Assembly (NCBI RefSeq): GCF_048544455.1
Contig: NC_133536.1
Span: 31,560,152 to 31,624,151 of the forward strand
Origin: Silene latifolia
Taxonomy: Eukaryota; Streptophyta; Magnoliopsida; Caryophyllales; Caryophyllaceae
DNA: 64,000 nt
Direction of reading: 5' to 3'
In this document: positions 48,173 through 59,599 of the stretch, in pieces
Layout: each line of letters begins with the position of its first letter
Numbering within the stretch: the first letter of the stretch is position 1
The notes under the pieces: generated by a model
What the model was told of the DNA's origin: nothing
The model's input: the letters and a program-made list of their open reading frames with translations, nothing else
Database searches by the model: none
Position numbers and translations under genes: made by a program

Positions 48173-49704
48173 TGATACCCGTCGTTGTGAGTACCAAAGA
48201 TAAAATTTATAATCTCCTATTAAGACTAACCTAGGCTAGTGGTAACAGGGTCGAACCACAAGGAGGCAGTTGTAAACTTTAGTTGATTTATGTTTAGTCC
48301 GAGGTAACTATTGTGGGGGTTGATTTGAATTGGTCTATAGCTAATAACAATAAAAAGAAAATAAACTAAAAATACGATTTAAACAGATAAAAGAAGGGTA
48401 CTAGGATGGTCAGGTCGTTATAGCTTCTTCGGCGGGCAAAGAAACTAAGTCGGTCAATCAAACACGGGTAAGGCGGGAAATAAGAGGTCCTCTCGGTCCA
48501 CTCCTAACAAATAGCATCTTTCGATCTCGCTATAGGTCCCTAATGTCACTAATACTGACTCTCGTCCTGAAAGCGACTAATGGTCTAAACTATACCTATC
48601 TTTCGATCTCAAAGACAGTTTTAGTCGATTTAATTGACGGTCAAATAACCTTCCCTATCTTTCGATCTAATGGGTCGGTCACAAAATAGGTATCTAACTG
48701 GTCGCATGCATTCGATTTGTTAAATACAAGATTAAAAACAATTAAAACGAGGGATAACCTTACAAGGTCAGTCGATCGACCAACAATGTCAATCGATCGA
48801 CTGACACGCGGGTTCAGTCCGTGTAAAATCTAATGCCGCCTATGCTACAACTCGCCTACATCCTAGCACGAACTATTTAGCTACTCATGGCGATGATGAA
48901 AACTATAACAACATTAAAGATTAAAACTAAGGAATTCATGCTTGAATTAACGGTATAAAGAAATTGCATAAGAGAATAATTACGGCTTTCGGGAAACTAA
49001 CTAGCAAATCTAACTCTACGAATGCAATAAAGATGAACTGAATTAAGAACAAGGAAATACCGAAATTGCAGCGGAACGATTAAGAATAAGAACAAAATTC
49101 CGATGCTCACAATATCTCCGAACCCTAATTATTGATAAACTAAATTGAATGTGAAACTCGGTAAAACTGAGATGTGTAATTCGATAAAAGCTAGATACCT
49201 ATTCTGATGTTTTTAGGTTACGTTATATAGCAAACTAACGTAACAATTATTTCCTAAACCTAAACTTCACGGGCTTCAAGTTTCTCAATCTTTTAATTCC
49301 CGTCTGGAATAGAAACCTGGCCGATCGACTGATAATGCTGGTCGATCGACTACTCCTCAAAGAAACAAAGGGCTTCGAACTGAGCATTGGTCGATCGACT
49401 GAAGGTGGTAGTCGATCGACTGATTGAGCTGCTAATTGACTTCTTAAAATACGTGGACTCGTCTTTTGGGCCTCGGATTGCGCACCAAGCTCGTTCCTTA
49501 AGCAGTTCCTTTCCGTCATTTGCAATGCAGATTACTCGGGGGCGGATTTGGCTCGATTTCCCATTGAATTCTTCTCATTTCTGCAATAAAGTACAAAATA
49601 CGGAAGTAGACGGAAATAGGGAGAAATGTAGCATATACTATACAAATGAGCTCTGAAATGCGTGTAAAAAGAGATGTAAAACATCATATAAATGACACGC
49701 ATCA
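48173..49704 (-). repeat. 3' LTR of the Athila-type element
   Basis: 1532 bp, about 98% like the right LTR. It carries three pairs of the GTCGATCGAC palindrome (starts 48771/48792, 49320/49341, 49390/49411). A purine tract (TTTGGGGAAGTT on the minus strand) adjoins its inner end. Confidence 0.9.
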
Positions 49705-51960
49705 AACTTCCCCAAACCAAACCCTTGCTTGTCCCCAAGCAAGAACTAGACTCGATCTAATGACCTAATGGAACGAGTTCAATCTCAGAGCGAAATGCAA
49801 ACTGTAAGGCCTAAACCAATTTAATGCACAACCAACAATCAATTAGTAATGTGAATCATGCAAACGAATTATAAAGTCGACAAAAACTGCTGAACCGTTG
49901 ACTGTAAAGACTTATCAAACTGGACTCTCACGGGTCACTCAAAACACTCAATGAGCACAGGTGATATATATGTAAGATAGAAAGAAGTAGATTTTGTACT
50001 GACTCTCACCTAACTGCGACCTATGAAAACATGCCAGCAATAAATTATGAAGATGACCTCTATGACCGTACATATGCATTCCAACCAAACAGATGACCAT
50101 TGACACATGCCGAGGTATAATTATGGAAATGTGAGGTATGGGCAAGAAGAGGCAAAACATTTTATGGTAAAGTGGAGGTACAGGTGATCAAGCTAGTACC
50201 AAAACGGAACCAAAGGACAACATCCAACTTCTTTCTCATAAACGAATGAAACGGTGCTATGGCAAGCACAAATCTCACAAACTCCAAAATAGAAGTAATC
50301 AACTAACTCCCCATAAGATATAAATGAAATATGGGAGCAAAAATCGCCAAAGGATAAGGTATAAGGTATGCGAATTGATTTTCTCTTCTTTCACGGACTT
50401 CAGTCGATCGACCTAAAGGAGCAGTCGATCGACTGCTCTAAACAGTACAGAAACTTCTCTTTTCTTTTTTTTTTTCTTTTTTTTTTCGAATTTCAATTTT
50501 TCTCTATTTTTTTTTTCTTCTATTTCTTTCTTTTGTTTTCCTTTCTTTCCTTTTTTTTTCAGTTTCCCAACAACATCTCAAACGAGCAAACACCACCAAA
50601 AACGAGTAACAACCCCAAGAACACAGACTACTAGCTTGACAAAGGACAGGCTAAATATAGGATGTAGTAAATGGGACAAAAAGGATATTTTTGGCAGTGT
50701 GAAGCTTATGGGTAAAATGAGAAAAAGGAAACCTCTACCACATGTGTCAACTAACCACAAACCGAATGCATACAGGTATTAAGTAGATCAAATTCATAAT
50801 TATGCAAATTAAGGAAACATGTCTCATAAGGAGTACTACCCACATTCCTAGATAAACTGGTCATGAATGCCACCAGTTGAAGGCTCTAAACCTCAGAAAT
50901 ATGATGTAGGTTGCCAATTTTCAAAGTCAAGTCTCAAGATTCAGCGAGTAAATAACGAAAACTCGTAGATATGCACATACGATTCTACTAATAACATGTT
51001 AATCTAGCAAGGCTCAGGCAAAACAGGTGCAATTGCAATGTCATCCTTGAAATACTACCGTTCCGACTCGACCTATATGCTAAAATAAACGTGCATTTTA
51101 TGGGAATTTTTGAAATTTTTCAATTTTTTTTTTCTGTATATATAATGGAAATAAACAATGCAAAACAAAAAAGTAAACGTGAATGCAAGCAAGTGATATG
51201 CGACGCAAAACCCTTCCCCAAACCAAATCGCACAATGTCTCCATTGTGCAAAATCATATAATGAAAGCAAAGAGAAATGGGAATTTGCGAGAAAAGGGAA
51301 ATAAAAATACAATGACATAAGCTAAAGACTTGGGAACTCACAAGACTTTAAGCGCAGCAAAGGAAACCTCCCCAAACCAGCGTGAGCTAGGAGGTTTCAA
51401 AGAGTGGCAGCAGATGCTACCAACAAGAGTGCCCGAAAGACAAAAACACCACGCATAAGACCGAAGAAAGCAATTTTGAAACGTAAAAATTGTGCATAAA
51501 TGAGACAATAGAAGAAATAGATAATTCAACGGAAAATAAAGTGGAGTAGAAGACTCCCTAGGTCCGCATATCGACCAAACACAAAGCAGGGGAGAGGTCG
51601 TGAATGAATATAGCGAAGCAGCGTGGTCGATCGACCACTAAGGTCGATCGATCGACCAGGTGGACGTGAACAGTAGCTCCTGTAAACCTGCAATTCAGTC
51701 GATCGACCAATGGTACCAGTCGATCGACTGAATACACTGCTGCAGCGTCTTATTTCTTCGTAATTGCTCAATGATTTGAGCTAAGAGGCTCCAAATACCT
51801 GCAAAAGCACAATAATACACACCCAAAATTGCGCAAAACCCAGAAGAATGTCTAAAGTACTTAAAAATCCTAAGCAAATAAAATAAAAGCGAAGTTCTCG
51901 CGCACACAAAAGCAATAAAATGTCTTAACAAAATTAAAATGAAGTTTATAACGCACTTGA
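49705..51960 (-). other. Non-coding 3' part of the Athila-type element
   Basis: No protein-like ORF is seen. It holds a pyrimidine-rich stretch (about 50455-50570, mostly T and C) and palindrome sites at 50403/50424, 51626/51647 and 51698/51719. In a full Athila this side would hold the rest of pol. Confidence 0.6.
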
Positions 51961-51965
51961 TCAAC

Positions 51966-52919
51966 TTAATAGTTGATCAAGAAGGACCACGGTATGGCCC
52001 ACTTCGTCGGCTTTTGGCTACTAGAGGTAGCCTCAATGATGCTCATCTTATCAGTTTCACCCTTCTTAGCATCGACAGTCGGAGAACTCAGCTGATCAAC
52101 TTCGTCATCTCCCCAATCAAGGATTTCCTTGGAATCGTCGGAATCCAAATCAGACCATCTCACCTTGGCGGGCTCATCTTCCACGTCCTTATCGGTCCCA
52201 TAACTTAGGCATCCAAGACCGCCTCTTGAAACGATCTGCTCTGTCGCAGCTGGAGCATCCAGCTGCTCTTCCTTTCCCAAACCAGCTCCTGCGATGTCTA
52301 AAACAACAAGTTTTTCCTCTTTTTCGCTCCCAGTCTGGGGCAGAGGGGTTAGTACAGGAGTAGTAGTAGAGACAGGTAATTCAGGGAGCACAAAGTACGA
52401 TTTCTTTTCAGAAACCGTATTACAAGTAACAGGCCACATGGGATCCTTTTTCTTAGCCGGCTGGGCAAAGACAATAGAGTGCTTTCCCACTTTGAAAGTC
52501 AAGGTACCTAGACCGACATCGATGACGCACCAGGCGGTGTGCGAAAATGGCCTACCTAAAATGATGGGAATATGGTCATCCTCAGGCATATCAAGGACAA
52601 CAAAGTCAACAGGGAAGAAAAACTTCCCTATCTGGACGGGTATGTCCTCTAGGACTCCTATGGGCTCGACCGCAGATCGGTCAGCCATCTGAACTGTCAT
52701 TTCAGTAATAGCGAACCTGGTCAGTTTAAGCTTCCTAGCTAGACTCAAGGGCATGACACTTATGCTAGCTCCTAAATCACATAAAGCCTTTTCGATATAA
52801 AAGGTACCTATGCTACAAGGGACGGAAAAACTGCCCGGGTCTTCTAACTTATGGGGCGCAGTGTGAGACAAGTAGGAGCAAGACTCTTTAGTTAGTGCAA
52901 CAAAGATGAACATGTTCAA
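51966..52919 (-). mobile_element. Retropepsin-like region of the Athila-type element
   Basis: Minus-strand translation shows FSVPCSIGTFYIEKALCDLG, then ASISVMPLSLARKL, then DIPVQIGKFFFPVDFVVLDM and IPIILGRPF, the layout of an Athila/Gypsy aspartic protease. The catalytic triplet position reads DLGAS, as is common in Athila. The acidic C-terminal tail has no RT signature. Confidence 0.75.
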
Positions 52920-53749
52920 GCGATTTTTTCTTTGACAATAACTGTTTCATAAACTTAGTATATCTTTGGCACTTGGTTAACTAACTCAAGGAAGGGTACC
53001 CGAACATTCAAGCTACGAATAACTTTCTCAAATTTACTTGAAAGATACCTGTTCCTTTGTCGGCACGAGTCTCTCCCAGGATATGGGGTCAGTAAGGAGC
53101 ACCTTAGCCCTCTCCTCTAATTCGCGCGCGCCGGCGTCCTTGGACTTTGGCTGGAAGTCCGTCACCTTTTCTTTGTTGAAGCTAGATCCTCTCCTCGGAC
53201 CGTCTCAAATGAGAGCCATTAACCGTCATTGGATCGAACTTGAGCTGGATCGACCCATCAAGACTCGGTTCCGCCCCCAAAATTTTCGGATCGTGGTACC
53301 CCGAAACAAGTGGTCTCGTAGATTAGTTGGCATTAAAGGACGAAATTCTTCAACATCGGGTGATATTGGTCGATCGACCACCCTCCTCGATCGATCGATC
53401 AGGTTGCACAGATTCGAAGCTCCTGAACCCGTGTTTCGATCGATCGACTAGATACGTCGATCGATCGATCAAATACCCGGAGGCAATTTTTTTTTTGATT
53501 TATTCGTTACAGCTTTGTTTGGACTCGGATCTGCCTCATTCTTTTCAACGGCTTTCTCGACCATGGCAGGACCCTCAAGGGTGGAGCCGCTCCTCAAGGT
53601 GATGGCATGTAGGGTCTCCTTTTGTTCGGGTTGAGTGGGTAAGTGTCCCGGAGCTCGAATGTTACTTTTGCTAGCCAACTGAGCTATTTGGCTCTCTAGT
53701 AACTTCATCCCGGCCTCTCTTGCTTGGGACTCCTTCAGCAACAGATTCT

Positions 53750-54817
53750 TTAGCTCGGAAAATTCAGAATTTTGTGTTTGTTCTTTCTTTGCGGCACATA
53801 AGGAGGCTTTTGATACTGCTGTTGCTTTTGATGCGGAGGCACATATGGCTGCTGCTGTGGCGGAGGTTGAGTTGGATTCAAAACATTCTGGCTTCTCCAG
53901 CTCAAGTTTGGATGTTGTGGCTCGTAGTAGGTATTGGTCTGCCTATAGTGTTGAAAGGCAGCGCATGATTCAAAGGGGCTAGGGCAGTTTTTCGAGACAT
54001 GGCCCTCAACTCCACACCTTTCACAGACGAAGGGACCGTCTGACACCGCATTGACTTGGTACATCCCACCTTTAGAAACTCCTCCTAGCTCATACTTGTC
54101 AAATCTCGCGGTGAGAGCCTCAAGTGCGGCGACGAGAGGAAGATTCAGCTCTCTCCTCTGGTTCCCTCTCGAATTCCCATACTCGGCCTTGTGGGTAGCT
54201 AGATCATCGATGATCTTCCACCCCTTGGTTGCTCCCAAATTTTCAGCGAATCTTCCATTGGTCAGCAGATCCAAAATGGCCCTCTGATCGTCGTACAACC
54301 CATTGTAGAAATGATTGCACAAACTCCATTTCGCAAACCCATGGTGCGGTATGGTTCGCACCAACTTCTTGAATCGGACCCATGCCTCGTGGAAATTCTC
54401 ATCTGGCCCTTGTTTAAAGCCCGTGATTTGAGCTCTAATAGCGATCGTCCTTGAAGCAGAAAAGTACTTCTTGTAGAACGCTAATGCCAATGTATTCCAA
54501 TCAGTGATCTCCTGAGCGGCTCGGTCCAGATCTCTATACCATTCCCTTGCAGCATCGCGAAGGGAGAAGATGAACATAGTCTCCTTGATCTGGTCCTGGG
54601 TCACGCCAGCTGGTGGGGGTATGGAACAGCAGTAGTCAATGAAGGTCTCCATATGTTTAGCTGCATCTTCATTTGCAGCTCCCAATCGGTTTCTCTCTAC
54701 CATAGTAATGTAAGCGGGCTTTGGTTCGAATTTCTGGCATCTCCGTAACTCAAACCCCTTGTATAAATTGTCGGCTGTCGGCTCGGAAAAACTAGCTATA
54801 CTTGCTTCCTCGGCCAT
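53750..54817 (-). mobile_element. Gag region of the Athila-type element
   Basis: Minus-strand translation shows the Retrotrans_gag-like block DAAREWYRDLDRAAQEITDW and AFYKKYFSASRTIAIRAQI, then FHEAWVRFKKLVRTIPHHG, and a CCHC zinc knuckle CERCGVEGHVSKNC followed by a Pro/Gln-rich tail. It is typical of Athila gag. Confidence 0.82.
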
Positions 54818-55157
54818 GACTGGAATTTCCGGAGAAGTGACTGTCTCGGTGAAAGAAGTGGAAACGGGTGAAGATCAGGGGTCTTCTTGAACGATTCGTT
54901 CTCGTGATAGCTTGACAGAGTACTCAGCTCTTCCTCTGTCGGTAATACTCTTTGTGTTCGCCTCAACTCGCGCAGGGATCTCTCAAGCTCAGGGTTCAAT
55001 GGTACTAATTCTCCACCCTGTGACCTGCGCATAAGAAGAAACTACAAAAAGAATATAAGAAGAGTTTAAGGAACAGAAGTCCCTTAAACTGAGAAAAACT
55101 AAAAATAAAAACAACTAAAATTAGGACTATTGCCTCCCCGGCAACGGCGCCAAAATT

Positions 55158-56686
55158 TGATACCCGTCGTTGTGAGTACCAAAGATAAAATTTATAATCT
55201 CCTATTAAGACTAACCTAGGCTAGTGGTAACAGGGTCGAACCACAAGGAGGCAGTTGTAAACTTTAGTTGATTTATGTTTAGTCCGAGGTAACTATTGTG
55301 GGGGTTGATTTGAATTGGTCTATAGCTATAAACAATAAAAAGAAAATAAACTAAAAATACGATTTAAACAAATAAAAGAAGGGTACTAGGATGGTCAGGT
55401 CGTTATAGCTTCAAGGCAAAGAAACTAAGTCGGTCTGAATCAAACACAGGTAAGGCGGGAAATAAGAGGTCCTCTCGGTCCACTCCTAACAAATAGCATC
55501 TTTCGATCTCGCTATAGGTCCCTAATGTCACTAATACTAACTTTCGTCCTGAAAAGCGACTAATGGTCTAAACTATACCTATCTTTCGATCTCAGCACAG
55601 TTTAGTCGATTTAATTGACGGTCAAATAACCTTCCCTATCTTTCGATCTAATGGGTCGGTCACAAAATAGGTATCTAACTGGTCGCATGCATTCGATTTG
55701 TTAAATACAAGATTAAAAACAATTAAAACGAGGGATAACCTTACAAGGTCAGTCGATCGACCAACAATGTCAATCGATCGACTGACACGCGGGTTCAGTC
55801 CGTGTAAAATCTAATGCCGCCTATGCTACAACTCGCCTACATCCTAGCACGAACTATTTAGCTACTCATGGCGATGATGAAAACTATAACAACATTAAAG
55901 ATTAAGACTAAGGAATTCATGCTTGAATTAACGGTATAAAGAAATTGCATAAGAGAATAATTACGGCTTTCGGGAAACTAACTAGCAAATCTAACTCTAC
56001 GAATGCAATAAAGATGAACTGAATTAAGAACAAGGAAATACCGAAATTGCAGCGGAACGATTAAGAATAAGAACAAAATTCCGATGCTCACAATATCTCC
56101 GAACCCTAATTATTGATAAACTAAATTGAATGTGAAACTCGGTAAAACTGAGATGTGTAATTCGATAAAAGCTAGATACCTATTCTGATGTTTTTAGGTT
56201 ACGTTATATAGCAAACTAACGTAACAATTATTTCCTAAACCTAAACTTCACGGGCTTGAAGTTTCTCAATCTTTTAATTCCCGTCTGGAATAGAAACCTG
56301 GTCGATCGACTGATAATGCTAGTCGATCGACTACTCCTCAGCAAACAGTGGCTTCTGGAACCTGAGCATTGGTCGATCGACTGAAGGTGTTAGTCGATCG
56401 ACTGATTGAGCTGCTAATTGACTTCTTAAAATACGTGGACTCGTCTTTTGGGCCTCGGATTGCGCACCAAGCTCGTTCCTTAAGCAGTTCCTTTACGTCA
56501 TTTGCAATGCAGATTACTCGGGGGCGGATTTGGCTCGGTTTCCCGTTGAATTCTTCTCATTTCTGCAATAAAGTACAAAATACGGAAGTAGACGGAAATA
56601 GGGAGAAATGTAGCATATACTATACAAATGAGCTCTGAAATGCGTGTAAAAAGAGATGTAAAACATCATATAAATGACACGCATCA
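55158..56686 (-). repeat. 5' LTR of the Athila-type element
   Basis: 1529 bp next to the primer-binding site. It carries palindrome pairs at 55752/55773, 56301/56322 and 56372/56393, matching those in the other LTR. Confidence 0.9.
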
Positions 56687-56691
56687 GCGTT

Positions 56692-57642
56692 CCTGATGAC
56701 AGACTTTCTGACATGTCAATGAATGTTGACATGGATGCTCTGTCTGGATTTTTTGTAGATCAACCGCCGCCGGCTGCCGGTCCTACTGAACGGCGTATTG
56801 AGAAGCGACCTGCGTAGACGGGTGATAAAGATGCCGCCGTCGTCTCCTCCTCCCCGAAGCCTTCCCCTGCCCAGATTAGGGCGGAGGGCATAAAGTTGTC
56901 CCAGAAGCTGGCGAAGTGGGCTGACATGGCCGGTGCTCATATTATGGAGCAAGAAAAGGTCATGGCTGAGGCTGCCCCACAGCTTGAGCGGCTCAGGCTT
57001 GAGCTCGCTGCTGCGAAGAAGGAAGCCGAGAGGGCCAAGGTCGAGGCTGAAAAGGCGGTCCTTGCTGAGCGAAAACTTAGGGAGGACGCTGAAAAGGCGG
57101 TCCTTACTGAGAGAGCCAAGGTTGAGGCTGCGGAGGCTGATGCCGCTAAGCTGCTGGAGGAGCGTGACAAGCTTCAGGCTGCCTTCGACTTTGCTGTTGA
57201 GAAGAGGGAAGAATGGAAGTCCTCAGATACGGCCCGGAAGGCGCATCGGAACACGAGGGCTATCATCGCCCAGAGGGAGTTGGACATTGAGACGCTCCAA
57301 AGCGTCGTCATCCCTAACATGTGCGCCCAATACCGGGACCAGGCCGAAGAAGCCGCCAGGGAGGTGATCAGAGAGCTCTTTTCTGAAGGCTCCTTCCCGT
57401 GGCAAAAATTTGACCAGCTGCTTGATGATAAGCTTGATGCTAAGGCGAAGGCTGCGGAGGAGGCAGAGGTGAAGAAGGAGAAAGAGGAGGCTGCGGAGAA
57501 GGCGACTCATGCTGAAAAGGTGAAGGCGGCCAGGGAGGAAGCTGAGAGGGCAAAGGCAGCTGAAGCTGCCCAGTCGGCTTCTGGGTCGCCCACTGATGGT
57601 GATGCTGCTACCGCTGCTGATGGCGGGCAGAAGCAGGCATAG
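56692..57642 (+). mobile_element. Antisense ORF region of the Tat-like element, C-terminal coiled coil
   Basis: A plus-strand frame right of the nested insertion, highly charged and Ala/Glu/Lys-rich with heptad spacing (LAAAKKEAERAKVEAEKAVL), ending in a Ser/Gly/Asp tail (GGQKQA). It forms a long predicted coiled coil of about 200 residues. Antisense ORF proteins of Tat elements often end in such a coil. Its function is unknown. Confidence 0.6.
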
Positions 57643-58400
57643 GGAGACGGGCGGTCGTCACCAAATTCACCCGGCATCTCGGATAGCTTCAGCTGTTCGG
57701 GGGCCAACTATTGAGCCTTTCCTCCCTGCCATCTTTTGGCACTTAATGTCTTATGTCTGTAACCTTTTGCTGTTCCTTCTCTTTTTGTAAACTCTTGGTA
57801 GGTTGTGTTTAGGCTATCCCAATGGGGACGGCCGTCGACCTCTTTCTTGTATTACCTGTAAATAAGAGTTTGTTTATTTTGCCTCCGGCTTGGCCGAGGT
57901 CTTTATCTCATTTTCATCTGAGTTGTCTTCCTTCGTTATTAATTGAGCGCTTTTTTTTCCGTTTCTACCTTCGGCTTGGCCGAGGCAGTTAGAATGCGTA
58001 TCTCAACTGTACTTAACGTTTTTAAACATGTTGGCATGTCGGTCGCTTCCTCTACCGCCCGAGGCGGCCAGATTTGCGTTTCCCAAACGCCGTTGTGAAC
58101 ATGTTAGCGTATCGGTCGTTGTGTCCCCGTCACTCTCGGTCTGGCCGAGGCAATCGGGGTTACGACGCGACAGCGTTCGTATCTGTAGACGTGTTGATCG
58201 CTTCCTCTTTCACTCTCGGTCTAGCCGAGGCGTCCGATTTGCGTTTCTCAACCGTACTTATACGTTCCTAAGCATGTTGGTCGTTGTGGCGAGTAACAAT
58301 CTGCTTTATGTGGGGCAAGTCGCGTTTCCCTCGTCACCCCGGCTTTGGCCGAGGTGAACGAGTTTACGTTTGACTTTCTTTTGTAAATATCTTGGTATGA
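57643..58400. repeat. Hypervariable tandem-repeat stretch between pol and antisense ORF
   Basis: Diverged units of about 80-120 bp recur, each with a GGCTTGGCCGAGG or GGTCTGGCCGAGG word (near 57886, 57972, 58138, 58219 and 58341) and TTTGCGTTTC / CATGTTGG words. Tat elements are known to grow tandem repeats in this 3' region, which can seed satellite DNA. Confidence 0.6.
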
Positions 58401-58501
58401 CTATGGGAGGGACACTTCATTTTGATAGAAAACTTGGAACATTCTTCATTAGATATAATCAAGCGTTGGGGTGCCCACAACGGTCTCGGACACCTCCGCC
58501 G

Positions 58502-59590
58502 CTATACGAAGTATTTTCTAAGATTGTCGGTGTTCCAGTGGCTCATTAGAGGCACTCCCTCCATATCTGTCAGCCGGTATGTACCCGGCCTCATTTCTTC
58601 AACCACTTTGTAGGGTCCTTCCCAGTTGGCCGTCATTTTGCCATGGATGTTTCCTTTGTTGGTGGCGGCTGACTTTCTTAGGACTAGATCTCCTACTCTT
58701 AAGTCTCTTTTGTGGACCCTACGGTTGTATGCTCTTCTCATTCGGTTTTGATACACTGCCAAGTTAAGCCGTGCCGTGTCTCGGCTTTCTTCGACCAGGT
58801 CTAGGGAGGCTTTCAGGCCTTCCTCATTTTCGACTGGGTTAAAGGTTGCCGTTCTGAATGTTGGCACTGCTGCTTCAATTGGCAGGACGGCTTCAGACCC
58901 ATAGACTAGGTGGAATGGACTGTACACCGTTGCTTCTTTCTCCGTGGTTCTAAGGGACCATAGGACGCCGGGTAGTTCATCAGCCCACCTTCCCTTAAGA
59001 TCTTCAACCTTCTTTTTCAGCCCGTTTAGGATTGTTTTATTAGCTGCCTCCGCCTGCCCGTTGCTCTGAGGGTGGCAGACGGAGGAGTATGCAAACTTGA
59101 TACCGAGCTCTTCTAGCCAGTTCATCACCATGTCACTCCAAAATTCTCGGCCGTGGTCAAATACCATGACTTGGGGTAACCCAAAATGAGTTATGATATT
59201 CTCCCAGATTACCTTTCTTACGGCCGCCGTGGTCTTGGCAGGTACCGCGACATCTTCTACCCATTTGGTGAAGTAATCAACGACGACGATTAGGTACTTC
59301 CTTCCTCCGGAGGCCGTCGGAAATGGCCCTAATAAATCCATCCCCCACTGTGCAAATGGTAGGGGGCTAAGTACTGGTTGTAAGTCTCGGGAAGGTGCGT
59401 GTATCACCGGAGCATGCATCTGACAATTTTTACACTTCTTGGTCTTAGCTCTGGAATCCTCAAGCATGGTAGGCCGAGAAGCCCGGCTCGGAGAGCTTTG
59501 TGGGCTAGTGTTCTTGCCCCCATGTGATGCCCACAGATGCCTTCGTGAATCTCTGTCAGTATGAGCTCTGCGTCGGCTGGGCCGACACAT
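58502..59590 (-). mobile_element. Integrase region of the Tat-like element
   Basis: Minus-strand translation shows the Gypsy integrase core: WGMDLLGPFP, then VFDHGREF, then HPQSNGQAEAANKTI (D, D, E), followed by GPYKVVEEMRPGTYRL near the end. It is part of the element at 45290-64000. Confidence 0.85.
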
Positions 59591-59599
59591 TTCAGAAGT

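Larger units (their letters stand above)
48173..56686 (-). mobile_element. Athila-type Gypsy element without RT/integrase, nested
   Basis: An 8514-bp element with LTRs 48173-49704 and 55158-56686, flanked by the exact 5-bp duplication GCGTT (48168-48172 and 56687-56691). LTR ends are TGATAC...GCATCA. The primer-binding site TGGCGCCGTTGCCGGGGA (minus strand, 55135-55152) is the tRNA-Asp type used by Athila. The minus-strand interior has a gag with a CCHC knuckle and a retropepsin-like domain, but I find no RT, RNase H or integrase. I count roughly 20-25 LTR differences in 1.53 kb, so it is fairly young. It therefore looks like a non-autonomous Athila derivative moved by others. Confidence 0.85.

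Noticed and set aside
48771-56402. CRISPR-like reading of the evenly spaced palindromes
   Set aside because: The spacers are only 11 bp, the window is plant nuclear DNA, and the sites are scattered over 7.6 kb; they are not a CRISPR array.
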